Assembly: GCA_015657635.1 (NCBI GenBank)
Contig: JACDQM010000009.1
Location: 1 to 64,000, forward strand
Direction of reading: 5' to 3'
Origin: Roseateles sp.
GTDB taxonomy: Bacteria; Pseudomonadota; Gammaproteobacteria; Burkholderiales; Burkholderiaceae_C
Length of the DNA stretch: 64,000 nt
Below the pieces are notes generated by a model. It was not told where the DNA came from. It saw only the letters and a list, made by a program, of their open reading frames with translations, and did no database searches. The translations under genes were made by a program, and so were the position numbers. Shown in pieces: positions 35,811-44,572 of the stretch. Position 1 is the stretch's first letter. Each line of letters starts with the position of its first letter.

Positions 35811-38621
35811 ATGTCGATCAAATGGCGCAGCCCTGTGCTGCCGCTGACCCTGCTGCTGGCCCTGGCCGGCAGCCTCAATCCCAGCCTGGCGCAGACGCCG
35901 GATGGCAAGACCAAGGCTAAGCGTGTGCCGCCGCCCGCAGCGGCCGTGGCGCCCAAGCCCTTGCCGGCGCCGGAGTTCGTGCGCGAGCTGGGCGGCATCG
36001 AGGAGTACCGCCTGCCCAACGGCCTGCAGATCCTGCTGCTGCCCGATGCGGCGCAGAGCACGACCACGGTCAACATCACCTACCGCGTCGGCAGCCGGCA
36101 TGAGGCGCCGGGCGAGTACGGCATGGCGCATCTGCTGGAGCATCTGGTCTTCAAGGGCACGCCCAGCCAGCGCGACATTCCCGGCGAGTTCGCCAAGCGC
36201 GGCATGCGCTGGAACGGCACCACCAGCAGCGACCGCACCAACTACTTCGCCAGCTTCAACGCCAATGCCGAGACGCTGGACTTCGCGCTGGCGCTGGAGG
36301 CCGACCGCATGGTCAACAGCTTCATCGCCAAGGCCGATTTCGACAAGGAGATGACGGTGGTGCGCAATGAGTTCGAGCGCGGCGAGAACAACGGTTTCCA
36401 GGTGCTGAACCAGCGCGTCAATGCGGCCGCCTATGCCTGGCACCCCTATGGCAAGTCGACCATCGGCCCGCGCAGCGATATCGAGAACGTGCCGATCGAG
36501 AAGCTGCAGGCCTTCTACAAGCGCTGGTATCGGCCGGACAACGCCACGCTGCTGGTCGCTGGCAACTTCGACAAGGGGGCCACGCTGGCGCGCATCAGCC
36601 AGCACTTCGCGCCGCTGAAGCGGCCGACTGAGGCCATGCCGCAGCCCTACACGGTGGAGCCGCCGCAGGACGGCGAGCGCACGGTGGTGGTGCGGCGTGT
36701 TGGTGGCCAGCCCATGCTGCTGGCGCGCTATCACGTGCCGGCTGCCGCCCACCCTGATTCGGCTGCGCTGATGGTCTATGGCCTGCTGATGACGCTGCAG
36801 CCCAGCGGCCAGCTCTACAAGAACCTGGTCGAGCCCAAGCTGGCCGTGGCGGCCTTTCTGGGCGGGCTGGGCGGCGCAGATCCTGGCGGCATCCAGGCCT
36901 TTGCGGCGCTGCCGCCGGATGCGGATGTGGCCAAGGTCGAGCAGTTGCTCCTGGATCTGGTCGAGGGCCGCAGCCTCAAGCCCTTCGAGGAGAGCGAGCT
37001 GGCGCGTGTGCGCGAACTGGCCCTGGTGTCCTACCGCGAGCAGATGAAGAAGCCCGAGGCGCTGATCCAGCAGATCTCCGGCCTCATCGGCGCCGGCGAC
37101 TGGCGCCTGCTGTTCCAGCTGATGGAGGACATTCCCAAGGTGACGCTGGCGGACGTGGAACGGGTGCGTCAGCAATATCTGCGCAGCGCCAATCGCACAC
37201 TGGGCCGCTATCTGCCGGCCACCCAGGTGGAGAAGGTCGAGATTCCGGCGGCGCCGCCGCTGGATCAGCGCCTGGCCGCACTGAAGGGGCCGCCCAAGGT
37301 GGAGGAGGGCGAGGTGTTCGACCCGACGCCGGCCTTGCTGGCCGCGCGCACTGCGGTGCAGAAGCTGCCCAGCGGCATCGAGCTGCAGACCTTGAGCAAG
37401 CGCACCCGCGGCAAGGCAGTGCAGTTGCAGATGCAGCTGCGCTGGGGCAATCGCGATGAGACCTTTGCGCGTCGCGGCAGCGATGTGCTGGGGCAGCTGC
37501 TGATGGAGGGCAGCGCCGGCTACAGCAAGCAGCAGCTGCAGGACGAGTTGCTGAAGCTGCGCGCCACCGCGATCGTGAACAGTCATGACCAGGGCGCCAC
37601 GCTGCGGATCGTCGCCGAGCAGGACACGCTGCTGCCGGCGCTGAAGATCGCTGCGGATGTGCTGCAGCGTCCGCTGCTGCCGCAGGAGGCTTTCGAGCGG
37701 CTGCAGAAGTCCGCCATCGCAGGCCTGCAGTCATCGCGCCAGGAGCCCGAGACGCAAAGGCGCGAGGCCGCGCGCGGGCATTACAACGCGGCGCGCCAGG
37801 TCGAGTTCGGCCATCCGGACTACCTCAAGAGCCTGGACGACCGCATCCATGCGGTACAGAGCACCACGCTGGACGATCTGCGCGGCACACACAGCGATTT
37901 CTGGTCCGCCAACGAGGCGCGGGTGGCCGTGGTGGGCGCATTGCCCGAGGGCCTGGGCGCCGCCATCGACAGCCTGTTTGGCGCCTGGAAGAAGCCGGCG
38001 GCGCCGCGCTTCGTGCGCCATGTGCCGGCATACAAGGTGATCCCGGCCGCGCGCTTCGATGCGCAGGTGCGCGACAAGGCCAATGCGATCCTGCGCCTGC
38101 ACCAGACCTTCAGGCTGAACCAGCGCGATGCGGACGCCGCGGCGCTCGGCGTGGCCGCCCATGTGCTGGGCGGCGGTGCGCTGGAGAGCCGGCTGTCGAC
38201 CCGGGTGCGCCAGCAGGAGGGTTTGAGCTACGGCATCGAGGCCTCGGTCGAGGTGCCGAGCTTCGGCGACGATGCTGAGCTGCAGATCCGCGCCACCTTT
38301 GCACCCGACAAGCGCGAACGCATCATCGCCGTGGTGCAGGAGGAACTGGCCCGACTGGCCCGCGACGGTGTGAGCGAGGCCGAACTGGCGCGTGCCAAGA
38401 AGAACCTGGCGGAAGGACGCAAGCAATCGCGTGCCAGCGAGGCCCAGCTGGCCGCTGCGCTGCTGTGGCTGGGCGAGCGAGGCGAGGGCTGGGCCGATGC
38501 GCAGCGCCGCGACGATGAGCTGCAGGCGCTGACACTGGAGCAGGTGAACGCGGCCTGGCGGCGCCTGATCCGCCTGGATGGCTTTGTGATCAGCACCGCG
38601 GGCGACTTCAAGCAGCCTTGA
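35811..38621 (+). CDS. M16 family zinc metallopeptidase (pitrilysin-like), exported
   Basis: From MSIKWRSPVLPLTLLLALAG, with GGAGG ten bases upstream, the product is 936 residues. A signal peptide ends near SLAQ. The inverted zinc motif HLLEH is at residues 107-111 with the downstream Glu in NEFERGENN, and a second inactive M16 half follows. It is a periplasmic peptidase for small peptides. The frame extends upstream to 35667 without a leader, so the later start is preferred. It appears to be a single gene between the transferase and a convergent hydrolase. Confidence 0.93.
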   Translation: MSIKWRSPVLPLTLLLALAGSLNPSLAQTPDGKTKAKRVPPPAAAVAPKPLPAPEFVRELGGIEEYRLPNGLQILLLPDAAQSTTTVNITYRVGSRHEAPGEYGMAHLLEHLVFKGTPSQRDIPGEFAKRGMRWNGTTSSDRTNYFASFNANAETLDFALALEADRMVNSFIAKADFDKEMTVVRNEFERGENNGFQVLNQRVNAAAYAWHPYGKSTIGPRSDIENVPIEKLQAFYKRWYRPDNATLLVAGNFDKGATLARISQHFAPLKRPTEAMPQPYTVEPPQDGERTVVVRRVGGQPMLLARYHVPAAAHPDSAALMVYGLLMTLQPSGQLYKNLVEPKLAVAAFLGGLGGADPGGIQAFAALPPDADVAKVEQLLLDLVEGRSLKPFEESELARVRELALVSYREQMKKPEALIQQISGLIGAGDWRLLFQLMEDIPKVTLADVERVRQQYLRSANRTLGRYLPATQVEKVEIPAAPPLDQRLAALKGPPKVEEGEVFDPTPALLAARTAVQKLPSGIELQTLSKRTRGKAVQLQMQLRWGNRDETFARRGSDVLGQLLMEGSAGYSKQQLQDELLKLRATAIVNSHDQGATLRIVAEQDTLLPALKIAADVLQRPLLPQEAFERLQKSAIAGLQSSRQEPETQRREAARGHYNAARQVEFGHPDYLKSLDDRIHAVQSTTLDDLRGTHSDFWSANEARVAVVGALPEGLGAAIDSLFGAWKKPAAPRFVRHVPAYKVIPAARFDAQVRDKANAILRLHQTFRLNQRDADAAALGVAAHVLGGGALESRLSTRVRQQEGLSYGIEASVEVPSFGDDAELQIRATFAPDKRERIIAVVQEELARLARDGVSEAELARAKKNLAEGRKQSRASEAQLAAALLWLGERGEGWADAQRRDDELQALTLEQVNAAWRRLIRLDGFVISTAGDFKQP

Positions 38622-38634
38622 GGGCCAGCCCCCT

Positions 38635-39555
38635 TCAGAACCAGGGTGAAATCTGCTCCACATAGCCCGGGGGCAGCAGATGGCCGCTGTCAAAGCGCAG
38701 GTGGCGCTTGCGCTCGGTCGGCAGTGCCTCGAACAGGGCCTGGTTCTGAGCCACGCTGGCATAGTCGTCAGCGTTGGCGCTGAGCAGCCAGACTTGCTTG
38801 TCGCGCAGGCCGCCCATCACCTTGATCGGTGCCACCGCCGCCACCTTGTTGTCCAGATGCGGCGGCACGATGGCCAGCACCGCCTGCACCCGGTTGTCCA
38901 GCCCACCCAGCAGCAGGGCCATCTGGCCACCCATGCTGTAGCCGGCCACGCGGATGCGGCCGGCGTCCAGTTGCGGCTGAGTCTGTACCCAGTCCAGCAG
39001 CAGGCGGTAGTCGCGCACGGTGTCGACGATCATGCGCTCGTATGGCTCGCGCTTGCCCCACAGGTGGAGGTCGTCCATCAATTCGAGCACGCTGTGCTTG
39101 GGGTCCTTGCGGTGGCCATGGCGGCGCGCGTCCAGCACCAGCACCGCATAGCCCCGCTGCAGCGCCAGTGCGGTGATGCGGTGGGTCTGCTCCACGGTCG
39201 GCTGGCCATTGTTCGCGTCCTTCCACCAGCGGACATGGCCGCGACCCAGGGCATGCAGGCCGATCAGCAGCGGGAAGGGGCTGGTGACTTGGGCGGGGTC
39301 GCTGGGGTAGAGGATGCGGCCCTGAACCTCGCTGCCGTCGAAGCTGGTGAAGCGCAGGGATTGCGCGTGCCCGGGTTCGGCCTGCAGCTGCACCTGCAGG
39401 CCAGTGCTCGGCGGGCTGTAGGCATAGCGTGCACGCAGCGCCTCGTCCGTGATGTCGTAGGGCTTCAGGCCGAACAGGCCCCACCAGAGTGCGCCGGCCA
39501 GGGCGGCGATGCCGAGCAGACTTGCCATGATGCGGAGTGCTTTCCTTTGTGTCAT
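38635..39555 (-). CDS. Alpha/beta hydrolase, membrane-anchored or exported
   Basis: From MTQRKALRIMASLLGIAALA the product is 306 residues with an N-terminal hydrophobic segment (ASLLGIAALAGALWWGLFGL). The hydrolase core has an oxyanion region (LIGLHALGRG), nucleophile elbow GYSMGGQMAL and a late His in DSGHLLPPGY. It resembles dienelactone-hydrolase/acyl-peptidase type enzymes. It lies 58 bases after the histidine kinase on the same strand and may be its regulated partner (inference). The upstream open frame to 39903 is within the kinase gene and was rejected. Confidence 0.85.
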   Translation of the reverse strand: MTQRKALRIMASLLGIAALAGALWWGLFGLKPYDITDEALRARYAYSPPSTGLQVQLQAEPGHAQSLRFTSFDGSEVQGRILYPSDPAQVTSPFPLLIGLHALGRGHVRWWKDANNGQPTVEQTHRITALALQRGYAVLVLDARRHGHRKDPKHSVLELMDDLHLWGKREPYERMIVDTVRDYRLLLDWVQTQPQLDAGRIRVAGYSMGGQMALLLGGLDNRVQAVLAIVPPHLDNKVAAVAPIKVMGGLRDKQVWLLSANADDYASVAQNQALFEALPTERKRHLRFDSGHLLPPGYVEQISPWF

Positions 39556-39613
39556 CTTGATGTTCCCGAGGTCCGTATGGGACCGCGGTGCGCGCAGCCT
39601 AGGCCGCGGCGCG

Positions 39614-40912
39614 TCAAGACGATGTGAAGGCGTCCGTATCGCTGCGTGCCTGCAGACCGACCCAGGTCCAGCCTGACCGGTGGCTGAGCCGCAGCTGCAG
39701 GCCATGGCGCTCGGCCAGCCGGCGCACGATGGACAGGCCCAGCCCCAGGCCGCCGCTCGCCTCGCCTTTGAGGCCGGCCTGGCGGCCTGCAGCGTCTTCA
39801 AGCAGCAGGGCCACGGGCGGTGCCGCGCTGGGATTGCCCAGCTGCAGCCGCCCGACATCGGCCTCGATGCGGATGGCACCCCCGCTGCCATGGTTGATGG
39901 CATTCGCCAGCAGATTGCTGAACAGCAGCCGCGTCAGGGCTGGCGGCCAGGGGCGGGTGAGCGTGGCGGGCACGTCGATGTCCAGCGTGATGTCCTGGCG
40001 GTCCAGCAGCGGCGCCATCGCCAGCACCAGCTGCTCGATCTGCGGCAGCAGCGGCAGCTCAGGCGAGGCCAGGATGGGCGAGTGCTCTTCACGGGCCAGG
40101 GCCATCAGCAGATCCACGCTCTGCTGCAGCTGCCAGATCGCGGTGGACAGGCTGGCCAGCGCGGCCTGCTGCCCGGGCGTGGCCTGGCGCTGCAGGTCTT
40201 CGCAGGCCAGTCCCAGCACGGCCAGCGGCGTGCGCAGCTCGTGGCTGGCGTCGCGGGTGAAGGCCTGCTCGCGGGCGATGAAGTCTTGCGTGCGCTGGTT
40301 CAGCTGGGCCAGGTGGGCGGCCAGCAGGCCCACCTCGTCGTTGCCGTAGTGCTGTGCCAGGTCGGTGGGCAGCTGGGCGGGCTGGCTTTGCGCGACCGTC
40401 TGGGCCAGGCGCCGCAGCGGTGCGCTGGTGCGGCGCGCCAGCCAGCCGCCCAGGCCCAGGGCCAGCAGGGCCAGCCCGCCTCCCCACAGACCCAGCCAGG
40501 TCAGCAGCTGTTCCCGCATCGGCCGCACCACCAGCTGGCCGCTGACTTCGGCCACCAGCCAGGTGCCCTCGGGCTTCAGGTGTCTCAGGTGGTAGTGACG
40601 GCCCTCGCGGCCGGCCAGCTCATGCGCCTGGGGCTCAAGTCGCCTTGCCTCCGCCAGATCCTCGGGCCAGGCCTGGCCGGGGCGGTAGAGGCGTACGAAG
40701 GGCTGCGCTGGCACCAGCCAGTCGCCGCCTTCGGCACGGCTGGCCGCCTGGCGTTGGGCCTCCTGGTCCAGCGTGGTCTCGAAGAACTGGTCTTCCACCG
40801 CATACACAAAAGCCATCGCGAACAGGGCAAACAGCGCGCTGACCAGCAGCGTGTAGCCGGTGAAGGCCAGCATCAGGCGCCGCTGCAGGCGGGCGCGGTA
40901 GCGCGTCGTCAT
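39614..40912 (-). CDS. Sensor histidine kinase (degenerate G1 box)
   Basis: The 432-residue protein has two membrane segments flanking a periplasmic region (residues about 35-130), a HAMP-like linker, the phosphoacceptor His in RDASHELRTPLAVL, the N-box NLLANAINHG and a terminal glycine box GGLGLGLSIVRRL. The usual DxGxG (G1) stretch is replaced by LLLEDAAGRQAG, so ATP binding may be altered. It overlaps its response regulator by 4 bases. Signal unknown; the adjacent DJ-1-like gene and alpha/beta hydrolase are likely members of the same transcript. Confidence 0.9.
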   Translation of the reverse strand: MTTRYRARLQRRLMLAFTGYTLLVSALFALFAMAFVYAVEDQFFETTLDQEAQRQAASRAEGGDWLVPAQPFVRLYRPGQAWPEDLAEARRLEPQAHELAGREGRHYHLRHLKPEGTWLVAEVSGQLVVRPMREQLLTWLGLWGGGLALLALGLGGWLARRTSAPLRRLAQTVAQSQPAQLPTDLAQHYGNDEVGLLAAHLAQLNQRTQDFIAREQAFTRDASHELRTPLAVLGLACEDLQRQATPGQQAALASLSTAIWQLQQSVDLLMALAREEHSPILASPELPLLPQIEQLVLAMAPLLDRQDITLDIDVPATLTRPWPPALTRLLFSNLLANAINHGSGGAIRIEADVGRLQLGNPSAAPPVALLLEDAAGRQAGLKGEASGGLGLGLSIVRRLAERHGLQLRLSHRSGWTWVGLQARSDTDAFTSS

Positions 40913-41601
40913 TGGGGCAGTTCCAGTCGCAGGCCCACGCCATGCACGGTCTTGATCAGCGGTTGCGCTGCGCCCAGGCCCTGGCGCAAGGTGTAGAGGT
41001 GGCTGCGCAAGGCATCGGACTCGGGGGGCTCATCGGCCCAGAGCGACTGCTGCAGCTCGCTGCGGCTGACGGTGCGCGGCCAGGCTTCCGCCAGGGCCAG
41101 CAGCAGGCGGTAGGCCTGGGGCGGCAGGGCGGGCAAGACCTGACCCTCGATGCGCAGCTCGCCGTTGCGCCGGTCGATTCGCAGCGGCCCGCGCTCCAGC
41201 ACCGGGCTGCGACCGAGCTCGCCGCGTCTGGACAGCGCCTGGCAGCGCCACAGCAGCTCCTCGCCGGCAAAGGGCTTGAGCAGGTAGTCGTCCGCCCCGG
41301 CGCCAAAGCCTTGGCGCTTGTCGTCCAGCGCGTCGCGGGCGGTCAGCATCAGCACGGGGATGTGACGGTCCGCTTGTTCGCGCAGGCGGCGGCAGAGTTC
41401 CACCCCATCGAGGCCCGGCAGGCCCAGGTCGAGCAGCAGAACATCGGGCGGCTGATCGAGCGCCAGCTGCAGGCCCAGGCGCCCGTCGCTGGCTTCCTCG
41501 ACCCGCCAGCCCGCGCCCTGCAGCAGGGCCACGATCTGTGCACGCAGCGGCGCATGGTCCTCGATGACGAGGATGCGTGGAGGCAGGGCGGGCGCAGGCA
41601 T
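40909..41601 (-). CDS. OmpR-family response regulator
   Basis: From MPAPALPPRILVIEDH the product is 230 residues; a GTG at 41619, directly after the upstream stop, is an alternative giving 236. The receiver domain has the acidic pair IEDH, phosphoacceptor in LLLDLGLPGLDG, the Thr in MLTARDALD and Lys in LKPFAG. A C-terminal winged helix follows (ESDALRSHLYTLRQGLG). It pairs with the overlapping histidine kinase. The immediate upstream gene is the DJ-1-family protein. Confidence 0.92.
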   Translation of the reverse strand: MPAPALPPRILVIEDHAPLRAQIVALLQGAGWRVEEASDGRLGLQLALDQPPDVLLLDLGLPGLDGVELCRRLREQADRHIPVLMLTARDALDDKRQGFGAGADDYLLKPFAGEELLWRCQALSRRGELGRSPVLERGPLRIDRRNGELRIEGQVLPALPPQAYRLLLALAEAWPRTVSRSELQQSLWADEPPESDALRSHLYTLRQGLGAAQPLIKTVHGVGLRLELPQ

Positions 41602-41619
41602 GCTGGGTCGGGGGAGCAC

Positions 41620-42680
41620 TCAGGGCTTGTGGTGCACGATGGTAGCCAGTGATTGCTTGGCTTCGGCCATGGCCTTGCCCAGCATCTCGTGCTTGAAGTG
41701 GGGTTGGGCCAGGCGCATCAGGGACAGGGCCTGGCGCCGCGTGGCGTCGTCTGTGGCCTGTTTGAACTGGTAGACGCCCAGTGCCGCGAGCAGCTCGACG
41801 TGATAGGCCTCGGGCGTGGCGGCCAGTTGCGCTTTGGCGGTCTCGCTGCCTTCCAGCCATTGCTGGGCCAGGGCCATCGTGGCTTCATCCTTGTAGGGCT
41901 GGCGGGCGACCGGCTCCCGGCCCAGGGCGCGCAGCACGGCCTCGGTCATGGCCGTGGTGGAGTAGGGGTTCTGGCCAGTGATCAGCGGGCCGTCCACCAC
42001 CACCTTGGGCATCATCAGCGAGGCCTCTTCCCAGCGTGCGCCCTGGGCCTTGAGCTTGTCCTCCAGCAGCCAGGGGAACTGCGCCGCCCACTTTTTGCCG
42101 AAGGCCTGTCCTTCCTCGTTGCTGAAGCCGGTCAGGCGCCGGCCTTCGACCAGGGGCTTGCCGTCGGCGCGGCGCACCTCGGCCAGCGCGGCGGGTCCGT
42201 GGCAGACGGCGGCGATCACGGCGCCCTGGCGCTCCATGTCGCGCAAGAGCTGCTGCAGGCCGGGGTCCTTGGGCAGGTCGAACATGGCGCCCTTGCCGCC
42301 CATGATCAGCACGGCGCGGTATTCGCTCGCCCTGAGCCCCGCTGTCGGGCGGGTCTGGCGCAGGGCAGCCAGGGCCTCGGGGTCGGCGGCCAGGCGGACG
42401 TTGTAGTCATGCTTGGGGTTGTAGCGATCGGCCTCGGCCGGGCCGCCGGCCGGGCTGGCCACATCCACCGTCAGGCCGTTGGCGCGCAGCATCAGCCAGG
42501 ACTGTGCGAACTCGTCCATCTCGAAGCCCGGCCGGTCTTGCCTTGGTCGCGCCCCTCGCTGCTGACGACGATCAGCACCTTGTCCGTTGCGCCTGGAGGC
42601 GGACTGGCGGCCCAGGCGCCGCCGAGGCTGTTGAGGGCCAGCAGGCTGGCGGCAAGGGCTTGTTTGATCAGTCGCTTCAT
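41620..42680 (-). CDS. DJ-1/PfpI-family glutamine amidotransferase-like protein, exported (frameshifted as assembled)
   Basis: From MKRLIKQALAASLLALNSLG a signal peptide and KVLIVVSSEGRDQGKT are read in one frame. The rest (EMDEFAQSWLMLRANGLTVD, MGGKGAMFDLP, nucleophile AVCHGPAAL) is in the next frame and ends at 41620. Adding one C near 42531-42535 gives GKTRPGFEMDEF, the normal family sequence, and a protein of about 353 residues. It looks like a type-1 glutamine amidotransferase/Hsp31-like domain with an extra C-terminal helical tail of about 80 residues. Location next to a two-component system suggests stress control. Function not certain. Confidence 0.83.
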
Positions 42681-42809
42681 CGGGATCTCCAGCATCTGTG
42701 GGTGGAACCCAGTCTAGAAATCCCCTTGTGAAGCAGACGTCAAGACAAGTTCGATCCCATCAAAGCTTGTGTCCCTGCGGCTTGGAGCGGCGGGGCAAGC
42801 CCGCCAGCC

Positions 42810-44546
42810 TCAGCGCCGCACCAGCGGCATGCGCAGCGTGAAGCTGGACCCCTCGCCGAGGCGGGACTCCAGCCTCAGCTCGCCGTGCATCAGCTCGGCC
42901 AGGGCCTTGGACAGCGCCAGGCCCAGGCCGGTGCCGCCATGCTGGCTGCTCACCTTGGCATCGCCCTGGCGGAATTTCTCGAAGATCAGCGACTGCTTCT
43001 CGGGTGCGATGCCCGGGCCGGTGTCGCTGACGCGCACCAGCAGCGTTTCGCCTTCGCGCCAGAGCGCAACCTTGACCTCGCCGCTCTCGGTGAACTTGAT
43101 CGCGTTGGACAGCAGATTGTTGAGAATCTGCTTGAGCCGCAGGCCGTCGCAGACCACATGGCTGGGCACATCGGGAGCCAGCTCGCCGCTGAGCTTCAGC
43201 CCCTTGGCCTGCGCGCTGAGGATGAAGAAGTCCAAGGTGCCCGACAGCAAGGGCGCCAGTTCCACCGCCTCGGCGTTCAGCGCCATCGCACCGGCCTCGA
43301 CCTTGGCCAGGTCCAGGATCTCGGTGAGCAGGTGGTTGAGGTGCTCGGCGCCTTTGCGGATCAGGCCGGCTGATTCGCGGTAGCGCTCGTCGGGCAGGCG
43401 GCGTTCCATCAGTTCGGCGAAGCCGCGGATGCTGGTCAGCGGGGTGCGCAGTTCATGCGAGACAGCGGCCAGGAACTCGCTCTTCGCCTGGCTGGCAGCC
43501 TGGGCCCGGGCTTCGCTCTGGCGCAGCGCCGCGTTGCTGCGCTCAAGCTGGCGCAGGGTGTAGACAAAGAAGGCGGCCGCACCGAGCACCACCGCGCTCA
43601 GCAGCACGGCGGCTGTGAGCAGGCTGTTGCGGGTGCTGCGCCAGTCCTTCAGCGCGGCACTCTCGGTCGTGCTGACGAGCACGAACAGCGGGTAGTCGGC
43701 CACACGCCGGAAGGCATGCAGGCGCGCCACCGTGCCGTCAGCGCCGGCGGGGCTGGCGTAGTCGCCGTCGATGCCTTCGGCATGGGGCCGGAACAAGGCT
43801 TCGGGCGGCAGCGGTGCAGCGGCAGTCCCACTTTTGCCACCGACCACCTGCGCCCGGATGGACAGGTCGCGGCCCAGCAGCGCTACGCGGCCCTCGTCGC
43901 CCAGGTCCACCTGCTTGTAGACCTCCTCAAAGTAGCCCGGGTCCAGCGAGGCCACCACCACGCCCAGCGATTCACCTTCGGCATTGCGGATTGCGCGCGA
44001 CAAGGGCAGGGTCCAGCGGCCCGACACCTTGCCCAGCACCGGCTTGCCAATGAAGAGCTGTTCGCCCCCCAGGCCCGAGTCGGCACGCAGATGGATCTGC
44101 ACATGCTCGCGGTCCGACAGATCGAGCGGAGCGGTCTGGTTGCCGTCGGGGTCGAGACTGCTGGCCTGCAAGCGCCCGCTCGCGTCAATCAGCGCCAGCT
44201 GGGCCAGGATCGGCGGCGTCAGGCCGGTTTCGTTGGCGGCGCGCAGCAGGTCCTGCGGGGAGACGCGGCCGGCCAGCCGGGCGTCGATCAGGCGCTGCAT
44301 GGCCTGGTCGGTGCTGGCGATCACTCGCAAGGTCTGTTCAGCCAGCACGCGCGCCAGATTGCGGTTCTGGCGCAACTCGGCGTCGAGCTCGGTGCGGCGC
44401 TCGGTCACCAGGATGTAGGTGGCCGCGCTCCAGTCCATCAAGAGCAGCAGCGCGGCGAGCAGCCAGGCCGAGCCGCTGGTGCGCCAGCGCGGTGATCGCC
44501 GCGGCGTGGCTGGCGCTACGGTGTCGGGAGCTGCTGGCTGCGGCAT
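42810..44546 (-). CDS. Cache-domain sensor histidine kinase
   Basis: The 578-residue protein has a membrane segment at about residues 28-48, a periplasmic dCache-like sensor (to about 310) and a second membrane segment (SLLTAAVLLSAVVLGAAAFF). A HisKA domain follows with AAVSHELRTPLTSIRG, and an HATPase with NLLSNAIKFTESG, VSDTGPGIAPEKQ and GGTGLGLALSKAL. No receiver domain is attached and no response regulator is adjacent, so it is an orphan kinase. It starts 26 bases after the prlC stop and may share that transcript. Confidence 0.92.
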   Translation of the reverse strand: MPQPAAPDTVAPATPRRSPRWRTSGSAWLLAALLLLMDWSAATYILVTERRTELDAELRQNRNLARVLAEQTLRVIASTDQAMQRLIDARLAGRVSPQDLLRAANETGLTPPILAQLALIDASGRLQASSLDPDGNQTAPLDLSDREHVQIHLRADSGLGGEQLFIGKPVLGKVSGRWTLPLSRAIRNAEGESLGVVVASLDPGYFEEVYKQVDLGDEGRVALLGRDLSIRAQVVGGKSGTAAAPLPPEALFRPHAEGIDGDYASPAGADGTVARLHAFRRVADYPLFVLVSTTESAALKDWRSTRNSLLTAAVLLSAVVLGAAAFFVYTLRQLERSNAALRQSEARAQAASQAKSEFLAAVSHELRTPLTSIRGFAELMERRLPDERYRESAGLIRKGAEHLNHLLTEILDLAKVEAGAMALNAEAVELAPLLSGTLDFFILSAQAKGLKLSGELAPDVPSHVVCDGLRLKQILNNLLSNAIKFTESGEVKVALWREGETLLVRVSDTGPGIAPEKQSLIFEKFRQGDAKVSSQHGGTGLGLALSKALAELMHGELRLESRLGEGSSFTLRMPLVRR

Positions 44547-44572
44547 GGTGCGGGCGGTTGCCTGCTGCGGCC

